From the NCBI GenBank assembly GCA_907163345.1, contig CAJQUN010000432.1, positions 310,001 through 374,000 of the forward strand: a DNA stretch of 64,000 nt. The letters are read 5' to 3'. Position 1 is the first letter of the stretch. Each line of letters opens with the position of its first letter. Source of the stretch: Haberlea rhodopensis. Lineage: Eukaryota > Streptophyta > Magnoliopsida > Lamiales > Gesneriaceae. This document shows positions 34,310-47,350 of the stretch, piece by piece. The notes under the pieces were generated by a model that saw only the letters and a program-made list of their open reading frames with translations, did not search any database and was not told the origin of the DNA. The translations under genes were made by a program, and so were the position numbers.

Positions 34310-34844
34310 TTAGAGTACTAATGAAAGGATCATGAGACAAAATTAGTATGTGGAACGAAAATACTAAACATGTAATTGCCTAATTCCTTTTCTAATTCTT
34401 AAATTTACTCTCTGCTGGCTAAATATGGTGTTGGATGCTTACTTTTCTTGTAGGGACAAGACTCGTTTATTTTGTTTAGCAGTAATAGGTATTTAGGTTA
34501 AACCCGTGGAAATGAGTCAAAGATACAAAAGGTTTTAAAAACAAAGGGCATGATTACACGGAAGCCGGAATTGGCCCCAAAGGCACCGCTCGGGAAGCTA
34601 AAACATGAAACATTAGCTGATCGTCTACAATGGTCGAGAGAGTTATAATTCACTGACACAATTCTTTTGGCCATACGGGTCCATATCTTTTCAGTTGATC
34701 TCCACATTAGCAAACATTTAGGTATTAGATCTATAATGAGAGCATTATCCTCATGATAAAATCGAAAGATCAACGAGAGAGTTGCATTTTAGTGGCATTT
34801 AGCTAACTCGATACATTACAAAAATCTGAATAACGTGGAACCAT

Positions 34845-35060
34845 TTGGATGTAAGATTTGATGGATTTAGATTTCAAATCATTATTACAAGTCCATTCAA
34901 ATTATTTGGCTACTTTTGAAATTCATTGATTTCAAATCCTCCATGTCCAATTTTAAGACATTTTTTAATAATACCAAGTTATTTTAAATTACAAATTATT
35001 GAATTGATTTCAAATCAATTGTTAAATTGACATCTTTCAATCTAAATGCTACATAAGTAA
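34845..35060. mobile_element. Probable second MITE related to the 34086 copy
   Basis: It contains the same kind of words (atttggatgtaagattt at the left, atttagattgaaagatg read from the right) and the internal gatttcaaat motif in both orientations. No clear target duplicate was found. Confidence 0.35.
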
Positions 35061-36949
35061 CGTAACCAAAATTATTAAAATAACTGAATTGATTAGGTAT
35101 TTTTTTTTTTAATTAAAGGTGGCATTACACCACTTATTTTATTGAACTTATCGAAGTACGTAAAAGAATTATTTTGTCCAAATAAATTTATTTTGTTGAG
35201 TTCCTTAAATAAAATTACCAAAATAAACTAAATTAACCAAAATAGTCCAAATAAATTTATTTTGTTAAGTTCCCTAAGGCACTAATTTTTTATATTATGC
35301 AATTCCTTACCAAATCTTGTTCCAAAAAATTTACACAACCATAAATTTGAAATTGAGAGTAAACTCCAATAACTGATTTATTTATTGTAATTTATTGCCA
35401 AAAGTGGGATTTTAATTAATCCACGAGAACCATGCATGGGACCCCTAATTTAACTAATTAATTATAAAGTAATACGCACATGTTTTTTAAATTAAATGTA
35501 GAATTAAAAAAAATTATAATAAAAAGCTACTTCATAACATTTATACTAAAAAAAATCTATAAAATAACATTTTATATATAAAAACAAGCTGCCCCTCCAA
35601 TTTTTTTTACGAAAAATATAAATATATGTTAAATAAAATAGAATTATTCAATAATCCTTGCTTGATTAATTAGGTCATTATTGGATTCAAATATGATATA
35701 ATATAAAAGGTTATTTATATATTAGATTAATTTTCCCACCACGTTTTAGTTTGCCCTCCAAATTTATAATATGTTCTTACTTATCAAAATCGGAAAAAAA
35801 AAAGTGTTCGAGCTCGATTTGATTAGTCATTTGAGCTTTATTAATTTTACTCACTAAAAAGCTCTTTTAATTTTTAAAATTAAGTTTCACATTATATAAA
35901 TGATGATGATGAAGATTAAGAATAAAGTGGTGGATTATTCAATATTTTTTATAAATAAAAGATAAAAATAATAATTTGTCAGGCTCGAGTACTAAAAACT
36001 TTGACATCAAAGCTTGAGAAACCATACGAACTACCCAAACTTGACTCAAAATCGAGTGGCAAACTCTCCGTATGGAACAACTTTTTAACAAAAACGATAT
36101 CAATGTATAGAATCATATATGATATGCAGTACATGTCGTGCCACTATAAGATTATACACCCATCAGATATATCATAATCGATAAACCAAAGTCCATACAT
36201 AATAGTTCGAGACTGTCAAGTCTAAGGATAATCCATATGTAAATGTAATTTATATATGGTAAGTTACCAATAGAATGTCAATTCTGACAACTCAGGCGAG
36301 ATCATTCGCACAAGAGGTAGTTTAGAGGTGTGGCCACAAATTAATTTTAGACACTTTATTAACTTAAAAAAAAAAAGAGTACATTATTCAATCACTCTGC
36401 AAGTCTTCCAACTACCTATCATGTGATTATTTTTATTTTTATTTTTATTTTTATTTTTTTTAAAAAAAGATCCAGTAATTGAGTGAAATATAGTCTAATA
36501 ATATATTATGCTACAAGATATTCTCAACTATCTGTTCGAGAAAAAAAGAAGAAGTTTAAATAAATTTTAAAATTTGGTGCATTATTTAATCCATTTTCAG
36601 TAAGTATGATAGCTTGATTTAAGTTTTAATTCGTCATTTTTATTTACTATTTATGAATAATTACACCTACCTTCCTATATGAAAGATTTATTAAAACTTT
36701 TGATATCTAGTTTGAACAACAACGAATAGACCTCCTGTAGAATAGCTGCATTGGAATATCACAACATCTATTTTGTAATGAATATATGAAAAATTACAAT
36801 TATTTTCATTATGATTTGTCATAAAAATACATATCAGATAAAATAGACATTATTGTTAAAAACAAAGCTACAAAGGTGTAGAATTCAATATTATTCAATT
36901 AGAGGATGTCTATATATAATTCACGGGGTTTGTAATAAAATATTCGGAA
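35061..36949. other. Gene-poor AT-rich DNA with CTCGAG-type repeat remnant
   Basis: No gene is recognised. Around 35800-36060 are words such as gagctcgatttgattagtc and caggctcgagtac, like those near 39415-39740. Both look like decayed copies of one dispersed repeat. A (TTTTA)n run is at 36431-36460. Confidence 0.35.
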
Positions 36950-37295
36950 TATATATATATATATATATATTAACAAAATAATCGATTTTGGGTTACTTTA
37001 ATAAAGTAACCCAAGTCGTCATCGGAGAAGGAGTTTTTAAATTTTTTTTTAAAAAATATGATTGAAGGTGCCATCTGAGATGTAGTCTTCAATATAAATT
37101 TTTTTTATTTATAGAAGGCGTCATCTTAGCCATCTAAGATGACACATTCTATATAAATCATAGCCATCAAATCAATTTTAAGTATGAATCATGTGATTAC
37201 AAATTATGATTTCGTAAAATTAAATCTTACTATGATTAATCAAAATATGAAATCGGTTATTTTGTTAAACAATTTTTTTTTCCGAATATAATTCA
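36950..37295. repeat. Candidate fold-back element of about 340 bp
   Basis: The left words attcgga, ttaacaaaataatcgatttt match the right end read in reverse (attcgga, tttaacaaaataaccgattt). An internal palindrome gtcatcttagccatctaagatgac lies at about 37121-37144, and a (TA)n run is at 36952-36970. Confidence 0.4.
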
Positions 37296-37928
37296 CCGTA
37301 TCATTTATGTTAAATAGGCCCATGTATTTGGAGTATGATAAATGTAATTAAAAAATAGGTCCTCAAGTCTTGTAGAATTTGAGTAGGGATTTTACCTCTA
37401 CTCGAGTACTATTGCTCACATCTTTTTATTATTATTGCTTACTTTTATATTGTTAGAATTTTATATGAATATTTAATCAAAAAAGGTAATGAAATATAAA
37501 TACGTCGGGTTAATGTTTTATCTTAAATATTTACCTTCAACTTGTTAAAAAAAACCAGTAATAAATAACCGCAAAATTTGATTTTGATTTATGAACTATA
37601 TCGCATTCTTCAATTAAAATTTAATTTTTTGATGAGATTTATTAACGATTTGAAAAAAATATAAAATTTTAAATATAATATTTGATTGCAATATATTTTG
37701 AGTGAAAGTATTGTAATTTTTTGAGTATATTAACTCAATAGTAATTTATAGAATATTAGATTTTGATTTGATGGATTTTTTATGTGAAAATTTGATGTTA
37801 TATATTTTTATAATAAAACTTATATTTAATGACTTTTAAGTAGGAAACTTTTATAGTACTTCTAGCCTAGATCACACAAGTCCGATGCGCAAGTGCGCCT
37901 TAATGCGTTATTAAAAATAAATAAATAA

Positions 37929-37962
<34 letters not shown>
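37929..37962. repeat. (TA)n microsatellite
   Basis: An uninterrupted TA run follows three AAATA-type units. It has no wider context. Confidence 0.8.
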
Positions 37963-37963
<1 letters not shown>

Positions 37964-38385
37964 CACACTGATAAAATGAAGTTAAACATATGTAATATAC
38001 ATCATATTTAACAAACTTACATCATTATTATATTATTTACAAATTTAAAATATGAAGCTCTTAATAACTTTGGTGTTTGCAGCTTTACCATTCTAAAAAA
38101 AAGACATTAAAATTAGATTTTATTGAAGGATCTAACATTTGCAGCTTTGCAAAATGTTATAGCCAGTGATAAAACGTAATTTGAATCTTGAATTTGATCG
38201 TTCTTCTGGTAAGGATTCTCTAAAAAATATATTTTAGAAATGAAAAATGAAAATGAAATGAAGTATTAATATATTTTTTTATTTGAAGTTATAAAATAAC
38301 GAATTTGAAAAATGAAACCAAATTGTACATATATATTTCAACATGTTTGGTAATAGTACGAATTTATTAAGAATGACTCATATTA

Positions 38386-38550
38386 TTACCTTATGAAATG
38401 ACTAATATAAACATTTAAATTAACTCAATAAAAAAATTATTTATAAAGTTCATTCTATTAATTTTCATAAAAAATTAATAGAATGAACTTTATCAATAAT
38501 TTTTTTATTAAGTTAATTTAAATATTTATATTATTCATTTCATAAGGTAA
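38386..38550. repeat. Long hairpin with 80-bp arms
   Basis: The left arm (38386-38465, starting ttaccttatgaaatg) and right arm (38471-38550, ending catttcataaggtaa) pair over 80 bases with about four mismatches. The loop is only five bases. It may be a palindromic MITE or a source of small RNA. No coding content. Confidence 0.75.
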
Positions 38551-38861
38551 AAAAAACTAAGATATCAAAATTATTTTTATTTACTCCGAAAATGTTACAA
38601 AATCACAGATTTATCATACGTTCTTTTATCATATATTTTAATATTTCATATGTTATTATGTATTTTCATGATTCATTACATAATAGTGAATTTTAACTAT
38701 TTATTTACCATATAATATAGTTTTTTTACCAACCTGAAGTACCTAGAAACCATGAAAATTCATCTAAACCCAAAATCGGAGAATTTTTTTATAATTACAA
38801 AAAAAAAATCGGTGAATTAAGTAGGATTAACAAGAATTAGTAACTTAATGTGCGACTTAAT

Positions 38862-38965
38862 AAATCTTAGTACGCGAATTATGAATTCTTAGTGAGCGAA
38901 TTATAAAATTTTAGTGCGCGAATTAGAAATTATTAAAGCGCGAACTAGAAATTCTTAATTCGCCT
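38862..38965. repeat. Degenerate 23-bp tandem repeat (gcgcgaatta type)
   Basis: Four units carry tacgcgaatta, gagcgaatta, gcgcgaatta and gcgcgaacta, each followed by a gaaatt or gaattc word. A related word (gatgcgcaagtgcgcc) lies near 37883. Confidence 0.55.
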
Positions 38966-40983
38966 TAATGCGATGCACGTATACCCAGTTCATCAGTTCG
39001 CAGCCAGAGCGCCACTGCGTTAAGGGGGTAGGAGAATTATGTGACTTAGCTTCTAGCATCATCCTACGAGGGTAAATGTGTCAATTTTCAAAACATTTGT
39101 GGGTTTGTCTAATATGGAGTGGGCCAGTCGTTTGTATAAAGCCCAACTTAAAGTTCTGCTACCTATTTGGGGAGCCCACAACCTTTTTTCCCATGAACCG
39201 AACTTTACCATTTAATCTTAAAAATAAAACTAGTTAATTTCAGAATTCGTTTTTTTTAAAAACAAATCAGGGGAAGGACGAATCGAATCCAAGACTTCTT
39301 AAATTGAAAAATAAACGACAACTACTAGGCTAAAACCTTAATATCAATTTCAGAATCCGGTTGCTTGCAAAGAATGAAAAAAGCTTAAAATAAGAGTAAT
39401 TACAAGCAAGCAGCTCAATCCAAAAACGATTCAAGCTCGATTGATCAAATTCGGATCGGGCTCGAACTTCAATGTATTAAGTCCGAGTCGGCATGCTCCA
39501 AATCATATTTTTATTTTTAAAATAATTAATTGATCACTTTATTTTTTAATTTGCCATAGGTTTTATATTATACCATTAGTTTTTTTTAAAAAAACATTAT
39601 CAGTTTTTTTTTTAAAATTAAATTTAATACTCAAGCTCGAGTAACTCAAGAATTTCTCAAGTGGATGTCGACCTCAAAAAGCCCTATTTGATCGAACTTG
39701 AGGTCAAGTCTGACGATTAATTTTTCTGTGTCGAATTAGCTCCTCGAGTCCCGGGTTTAGTTTTGGAAGGCTAAGGACCAATTTGCTTGTGTTTTGAAAA
39801 ATTCATGTACAAAGTCATATTGTAATTCAATTTTAGAGATATGGCTTTTCAATTTTTGAGAAATTAAAAAAACTACTTGAATTAAGTTTTTGCTGCTTTA
39901 AAGAATATAGTTGGATAAAACTGGTTTGAGAATAAAAAAATTAAAATGCTTAGGATAATTTCTTTATATAATCTAAATTATACAATAATAATAACTACTA
40001 AACCTCTAATTCTAATGGATTGCCGTAGCCTATATAAACTATAGAATAAATCAAACTGGGTCGTGCACGTACGTCGATCTTATCCAAGAGCTTCTTTTGA
40101 TTCTCGTTGATATCTTTGGTGCAAACAATCATAACACCTTTAATCTGAAAATAAAATAGAAAGACTTAGGTAAGTTATGCGGTTGCTTAAACTTAAAAAA
40201 ATAAAGTGCTTTTGTCATGTAACAAAATGTCTATTTTGAAACACCATTACCTTTAAATATTTCATTAATGATCCTAAAATTTCAGTTTCACTAAAAATGG
40301 GTATGACCACTTGAAGTATATCCCAATCATAACAAGGGATTAATGATTTTAAAAAAATTCAAGTTTTCCAAATAAACCAAGAAAACCAAAATCATTACAT
40401 GAACATGGAGGTTGCAAATTTGACTGTCAAATATTCCTTGGTTTGGTGAGATTTCTCGGTTTCACAAGATATAGACCGATTTTCTCTATAATGTCTTGAT
40501 GCTTTCAAATGAAAAAATACCACTAAACGAAAAATTATAGTTGTTACAAAGGAGCAATTTTATTTTCTTCTATAATAGCAGTACAAAACCCCGTACTAAG
40601 TAATAGATGGACACGATGGTTGCACCACATGAGTGCCAATGAACCAGACTTGTTATGCCTACACATTCGTCTACAAGCGCACAAAGAATTGTTGGGTACA
40701 CTATTCCCAATAGAATATCATATGTTTTGATTGTTGGCATACTTGTGAATTCAATCTCATCTAACTTATCAGAGCTTGATGAATCCTAATCATGTATTCT
40801 TTATTTCTTGCTTTCCCATAAGTTGGGTACCAGACGTTTTTATTTACATTCGTTTTACATGAATTCAGCTCAAGAAGCTGCGTCGCAAGATTAAATATAT
40901 TGATGATCTGGGATGAATTATGGAGAAAGAAGGTGCTCGAATCAAGGAACTTGAAGAATCTCTCGTTGAGGAACGGCTAAAAG
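38966..40983. other. Intergenic DNA with possible exon remnants
   Basis: A CTCGAG-type repeat remnant is at 39415-39740. On the minus strand, 40077-40148 reads like an exon (after ttttcag, before gtacgt) encoding IKGVMIVCTKDINENQKK and a short continuation. The family was not recognised. Confidence 0.3.
40867..40983 (+). pseudogene. Coiled-coil-coding exon fragment cut by element C
   Basis: After gaattcag (a good acceptor) the + strand reads LKKLRRKIKYIDDLG, a stop, then IMEKEGARIKELEESLVEER. It joins across element C, using one copy of aaaag, into LPNIYS at 54164. The composition is typical of a coiled coil. The in-frame stop and the insertion make it a relic. No family is assigned. Confidence 0.3.
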
Positions 40984-41555
40984 CGTAGTACAAAAATGTA
41001 TGGGTGTGTATATTAGGAAGGTAGCAAGAAAAAACAACCGATGACTTTGTCTTAGAATTGTCGAGGCGGGATTTATAATCTCTGTCCTTAAGACAATATT
41101 GCCCCGCTACGGTGCTTACGTTTTACTTTGGCAATTTGTCTCATAAGATACAACGACTATGATTTGTGATAGAAACACTCCAAATCACAAATCTCTTAAG
41201 CCACAAAGGTCTAAAAACGCTCAACCATAACAATGATGAAAACTCACAAAATTACTCAAATTTTGATCTTCAAATATGATGTGAATTTCGAAATTCCATT
41301 TTTAAAACAAGTGGGGTGTTATATATATAGTAAACAAAAAATAAGTCCGAATGAACACCATTTGGAGGCACTATATCGACAAAAATTGCATCTAAAACGT
41401 GAATGGACATACCATTTCACAAAACAGATACATTGCTCGATCGGCCGAGCAAGTAGCTCGATCGATCGAGCTACTGTTCAAAAAGGCACGAATTTTTCTG
41501 GCCCGCTCGATCAATCGAGCATTAATTATTTTTCACTTTTTACAATTTTCCAACA
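40984..41555 (-). repeat. Element C left (3') LTR
   Basis: It is 572 bases long, starting cgtagtac (tg worn to cg) and ending ttccaaca. It contains a perfect 20-base palindrome around CGATCGATCG at 41454-41473 and a near palindrome at 41435-41450. Confidence 0.82.
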
Positions 41556-43961
41556 ATCCCCCACATGAATTAAATTAATACATTTATGCAATTGAGCACT
41601 TTTAACGAACGATTATGGCATCTGGAGAGATAGCTTACGACTTTGAATCTTTCGTAGTAGTATTCAATCGATTTACTTGACTTAATAGTGAACTTATAGT
41701 CTTGAACTATTTAGTCGTTGGTGTAAACTAAGACAAATGAACGCACACCATAATAATTCTAACATTCATATTGGTTTCTTATGATTGTGTCCGTTTCGAC
41801 CATGGACCATGCTTGGTTTTGTAAGTGCTTTTCATCTTTGAAGTGGCCACACTTCGCACTCACGTAGGTGATCTCCTAGAAGAGTATCCCGCTATAATCC
41901 TACATATCCTAATATGTCTCAGGAATCATTAAAGACATTTTGCCTATCATCATACCCTTTTTGCAGGCTACACCCCTTATCATAGAAATGAGCTGGAGAT
42001 TGATCTTCAGGTGTTTATATAATCTCATAATTTAGTTGTCCCTTTTGAACCTAGATCTTGGGATCTCCAGTCAACAAGGTTGGGTATCCACTATGAGATT
42101 TTCATTGTAGGGTTTTAACCTCATTCCCCTCGATAAACTTCCGCATGATCTCTCGGTTAATCATTTCGTATGCGGATCCCAGGTTTCACATAATCACTCA
42201 CTATTATGCCACTAGAGATCATTTTGTCATATAGCATTATCACAACACATTTTAGTTGCATGCACATGATTTTTCTCTAACAACTTATAAAGTTACTCGG
42301 CCGAAAAAGCTTTATATGTTTTGCATGGAGAATTTTTCACAACAGTATATCTTCACATTACCTCTTTTGCATCATTTTATCCTTTTAGGATAATTTCTAT
42401 CATCAAATTTTAAGCGTTGTTAACTCGTTATTTCTTACAAAATTCGAGACCAATGAAATACTCAACTTTAATTCACAATTCATATTTAAGCGCATAGATT
42501 CTCAAAAAATTACAAGTTCAAGATTCTATTTCTTGTAAACTTGAAATTTAAGACAAAAGCTTAAATTCGTAACTCGAATTAATCCTTGAGATTTCATTCT
42601 TCAAATGTCTTGAAACTTTAATTCCAAGCATTGTTCTTGATGCACATATGTCAAAATGTCTCGTCAACATTTTTCTTTGTTACTTGATGATTGCTTCTCC
42701 AATGAGCATATCATCAATACACAAGCATACCTATGCTTAGGTGTGTACAAATTTGTCACACTCGTTAATCTATTTGACAACATGATTTGTCAAACTCTTC
42801 ATGTCTTTTATTTGGCGTTTGTTATGACTTTACTTGGCCTTCATTTCTAGTTTAGCCAAGTACCCCCCACGTTTCAAATATTGTAGGAACTCTATTTTCC
42901 TTCAATCACAAGTTTTTTTTTTTTTTTTTTTTTTTTTTTTGTCCTTGCCTGGTACTTAGTATGTGATTGAACCCTAGAATTACAACCCCCCACAACTTCG
43001 GGTAGTAACGAAGTGCATTGGCATTCAAACTTTCGTGTTTCAAGTTCTAAGCGTTATCGTCTTACAATCCAAATTCAAATTTTTATTTCTTGAAAATTTC
43101 AGATTTAGGCGTACTTGCTTACAAAAGTTGAAACTTGGATAATATTCTCAAACTCGGTTCACAATTTGAATTTAAGCGCACTAACTTAGAAAACTTGAAT
43201 TCAAGATTTTAAATCTTGCAAATTCATATTATAAGCGTACTAGCTTAGAAATTCAAAATAAACCAATTTGAGATATTGCAACGCCTAGTCAAAATTTGTG
43301 GTTTCGATTTATCACTTGTGTTTTAAGAGTACAAAGCTTAGAAACTCGAATTCAAGATTTTATAGTCTTGCAGATTCAAGCTTAAGCGTTAAATTCTTAG
43401 ACAACACAGGTATAATCTACTCACAAATTTCATAGCAACACTCATTTGCTAAATTTTATTGCAATCTCATTCTTGAAGTGTTAAAACACCTCACTGGCCT
43501 CGTTTTTGTCTCATAGCAAAAAAGTCTCAACAATATCATGTGCAAATATTGATAAAGTAACAAATTACTTTTCTCACATTTCTAGTTTGCACAATCTTTT
43601 TATCACAAACATCATTGTGAGTTAACTCTAGAGACGTTACGGTTTTCCTAACAAATGAATGACAATTTTGTTAACTTAATGCCCATACAAGCAATAAATT
43701 TAACATTACAATTTGTGTTATGATATGGTTTAAATGATCATAAAAATCATGCCACAAACCATAAGATTCAATACAATAAGTAATAACATAAATTTTATTG
43801 CTTTCAACAAATATCGTCATTACATTTTTTTAGAATCACTCCATCCATGGAGTTTACAACTTTCAAAGATACACAATCTAATTAAGCGGTAAGCGCTAGA
43901 TCATCCAAATCATTCGAGAGACAATCTTCTTCGGTCACATTTACTTGATCCATAGCCCCAA
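41556..43961 (-). other. Non-coding internal region of element C with degenerate repeats
   Basis: No pol motif is found in 2.4 kb. From about 42410 to 43420 a loose unit recurs: agcgYactaacttagaaa, then a gaattcaagatttt-like word and a cttgcaaattca-like word. The clearest copies are near 42490, 43085, 43170, 43240 and 43320. A poly-T run is at 42909-42940. An 80-bp tandem duplication (43880-43959 and 43960-44037, one mismatch seen) overlaps the gag end. Confidence 0.55.
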
Positions 43962-44828
43962 TTAAGCGGTAAGCGCTAGATCATCCAAATCATTCGAGAG
44001 ACGATCTTCTTCGGTCACATTTACTTGATCCATAGCCTTCCCATGATCGTATTTATTGCGACAATCCTTCGCCATGTAATTGGGTTTTCCACATTTGTAG
44101 CAATTGCTTTTGAACTTTTTCACCTTTCCAGATTTGGAGGCCATGTCGTCAAACTTCCGCTTTGTTCCGGCTTGTTTTTCCACTAAGTTCACTCGTGCTT
44201 CATGTTGGTGCCAATTTTCCTTCCTTTGGAAATTTTGTTGTCCTCTTTGATTCTCAAGCGAACCACAAGGTCTTCAAGATCTCTTTTCGTTTATGCTTGA
44301 GATAATTCTTGAAGTCCTTCCATGACGGATGCAACTTTTCAATCATGGAGGCCACTTGGAATGAGTCACTTAGAACCATTCCCTCCGCATGAATTTCGTG
44401 CATGATTACTTGCAAATCTTGTACTTGTGATAGCACAAGCTTTCTATCAACCATTTTGAAATCCAGGAATCGCCCAACGATAAATTTCTTCATGCCGGCA
44501 TCCTCGGATCTATACTTTTTTCTCCAAGGATTGCCACAATTCATTGGCCGTCTTCACTAGACAATACACATTGTATAACGTGTTGTCCAGTACGTTGATA
44601 ATATAATTCTTGCACAAGAAATCGCTTTGATTCCACGCATCAACCGCATCCCTCTTTTGTTTGTCGGTTTCACTCTCCATAATAGTAGGAGCATCCTCAT
44701 TAAGAACCTTTCCAACCCCATTGTTGTAAAAAAAACACCATCTTTTGTTGCCATCACTTGAAGTCGCTTCCATTGAACTTTTCAGGTCTTTCACAATGAT
44801 TAACTGGAGTTGTTGTTGACGAAGCCAT
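43962..44828 (-). pseudogene. Element C gag (Copia type, frameshifted)
   Basis: The start ATG is at 44826-44828 (MASSTTTPVNHCERPEKFNG). A stop follows where FK is followed by W (TGA, probably an old CGA). The frame changes near 44720 and 44525 but remains recognisable: LNEDAPTIMESETDKQKRD, WNQSDFLCKNYI, LWQSLEKK, KKFIVGRFLDFKMVD, HEIHAEGMVL and SWKDFKNYLKHKRKE. The zinc knuckle near the end is CYKCGKPNYMAKDC, with Tyr in place of the metal-binding His. It would be the capsid-nucleocapsid protein; this copy is inactive. Confidence 0.82.
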
Positions 44829-44852
44829 TTGTTGCTAATATTGTCTTAAGTT

Positions 44853-44993
44853 TGTAGTACACAAATTTATGGGTGTGTATCTTAGGAAAGTAGCAATCAA
44901 AAACAACAAATGGCTTTGTAATAGAATTGCCGAGGCGAGATTTATAATCTCTGTCCTTAAGACAATATTGCCCCGTTACGGTTCTAACGGTTT
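44853..44993 (-). repeat. Element C right (5') LTR, first segment
   Basis: It starts tgtagtac and matches 40984-41123. Element B is inserted after ggttt (44989-44993). The remainder of the LTR is at 53688-54158. Confidence 0.85.
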
Positions 44994-46193
44994 TGTTAGG
45001 ATCGGTCCGGAGTGTTTAGAGGGGGGGTTGAATGAACACTCCTTTAAAATTAATCCTTTTTGATTTCTCTCGGGTTAGTGAGTGAAATCTATTTCTTAAT
45101 CAACTTATCAGCAGAACAAACCACTGAATATAATAGTGCGGAATGATCTGTTCTAGACTAGTAAGAACGGCTCGATGGCTTACAGAGCAACGCCACTATT
45201 CTTGAACAACTTAGAGCCGTGGTACCACATTGGGCAGAAGACGATCCAAAAAGCGAAGGCTCACCCAGAAGGAAACTTAGTGCCAGAATGATAAAAGACA
45301 GAATATGTTTCTGGAAGTTCGAAGGTGGTGTAATCATTCGACGTCTCCCATTCTTCCAATTAAGGAAGGATTCCACTAGAAGACTTTGATTTATACAATC
45401 CCGTTGTACAAACCCGATTCAGCTGGATTTACCCCACTACCAGACTGAAACTCCTAGTCTCTCGATCTGTTCAGACACACTCTCTGACAGTTACAATTGA
45501 ATTTCACTTCTCTATCTTAGTAAAGAATACAAAAGACAGACTGATCTTGTCTATGCACAAAATGATCCTATGAAGATCAAATATTACAATATGCTGTGCT
45601 TATGAAAACTTTGGGCAGACTGGTAAGATGAATATCTTATGAAGGTGGTTCTGCTCAAGAATATCTGGACTTGTAAGCTTGTGCTGTTTTAGTTTTCTTT
45701 TCGTTTCTTGATTGATCAGTCGTCCCTTTGAGTTCTTTAGTTGCATCCTTATATAGTTGCTTATACCAACGACATTATTTCCTTTTCTGTGCAACTCTTG
45801 ACTCTGCTCAATCTCTGAATAAGCTTCAGTCTTATTCTTTCAGGCACTTGCCTTTATGGTCTAAGCTTTCGGCGTCTGTCAGATAAGCTCTTCTTTGTCT
45901 TCTTACCTTTTAAGGTAATCTTCAGTCCTTGGTCTTTTTAATCATTAATTGCATCATTAAATGCTTCAATAAATAGCCGTTAATGATTCAGACTGAAGAA
46001 CGAGACTTATCCAATCTTGTCTGTTCTGATCTGATACTTATTGAGCTGCTCTAGAGCTTCGATCTGGTCAGACTGGTTTACATCGATCCGTTCTGATTTT
46101 GCGATAGACCAAATCGGTGTGATCTGATTTGTCATGGTTTAACGTCTTGATCAGTCTGATCCGTTTTGTCATCTTTAAAATCCGGAACTAACA
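44994..46193 (-). repeat. Element B left (3') LTR
   Basis: It is 1200 bases long. It is collinear with 52561-53682 but has about 80 bases near 45195-45275 that are missing in the other copy. It is GATC-rich toward its end (gatctggtcagactg, catcgatccg). Confidence 0.92.
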
Positions 46194-46452
46194 AATTCCG
46201 CCTTTTTGATGATGACAAAATCTAGCTTCTATGTCTTCTTATTCAGTCTTTTAAAAGTTCTGAAGCGTATACTTGCAGATCAATTAAGTCTTCTTATTAA
46301 AAATAAATGAACATTGTGAAGTTGTAGTTCGGATCCATTAAGTCATTTTGTTCAAAATAAATGAACTAAGACGTAGATAAGTAACTGAAGAACTCTGATT
46401 TTTATTGAGTAAAAATCTGATATACATTTACATGTCTGACTTATATATACAT

Positions 46453-46927
46453 CTACTTCTTCGCTGAGGACTGTTGAGCTGGCTTGAAATCCTTTTTCTT
46501 TTCCCCCTTTTTGTCAGCATCAATCTTCTGAAGGAAATCTACGATCTGCGTGAGCTGAGCGCAAATAGCATCCAGACGAGTGTCTTGAGCAATAAGGGAT
46601 TTGGCTACGGAAGTTCGAACTTCAGTTGCCAGCTCGATCTGTTCTTTTCTCAGGCTGTTTTTATATGAAGCTTGCTGAGAGAACATGTCATTCAGTCCGC
46701 GCTGAATACCGCTTATGCTAGACGTCATCTTATCTCTGAAGGATTCAAAATCCAAGTGTGTAGACCTTTGACTCTGATGAACTTCTCTGACTCGTAAACC
46801 ACCGTCCCACATTCCAGAAAGTTCCTTAATCCTGAAGATTTTTGAACATTGAAACCATTTCTGGATCTTCAGCCCTATAAATTTCATCGAACTCAACAGA
46901 TAGAGAGTTGTGAGTGATAGTGGCCAT
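46453..46927 (-). pseudogene. Extra 3' ORF of element B (coiled-coil protein, frameshifted)
   Basis: It lies between RNase H and the 3' LTR, in the same direction as pol. It starts at ATG 46925-46927 (MATITHNSLSVEFDEIYRAE) and reads to FKNLQD. The frame then shifts by one, and it continues from ELSGMWDGG to a stop at 46453. The second part is charged and heptad-like (FRDKMTSSISGIQRGLNDMF, LDAICAQLTQIVDFLQKID) with a Lys-rich end. No transmembrane segment is seen, so it is not a typical envelope-like protein. Similar heads and tails occur, as I recall, in long predicted proteins of Lamiales genomes, so this copy may also have lost a middle part. The function is unknown. Confidence 0.6.
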
Positions 46928-47350
46928 TTGAATATGTAATGAAGAATGCAGAGAAATTGGAAATATTTGAAAGTTATAAATAGACAACAGTAATTCGTAA
47001 AAAGTGAAATGAGAGTGAGATGTACTGCCCGCTAAATAGGAGAAAGAGGACACGTGTCTGTATCTCGATGACTGATATTTAAACTATTCAAAATAAACGG
47101 CCAGGATGAGAGAGAGATAAGGCGGTTAAAATTCGATCAGTCCGGGCTGTTTAAACAATTACTATATTAAAGAATGGTTGTAATAGATCAGACAGATCAT
47201 AGGATAATATCTGACTTGACAGAGATCGGTCTGAAAGTTCGGACTGGTCTGTGTCTTTCTGATTTTATTTTATTTTATTTTATTTTTTGTATTATCGATC
47301 TGTGCCTAGTTCACGGTCTTTAACACATAATAAATGATACCTCTAAAATA

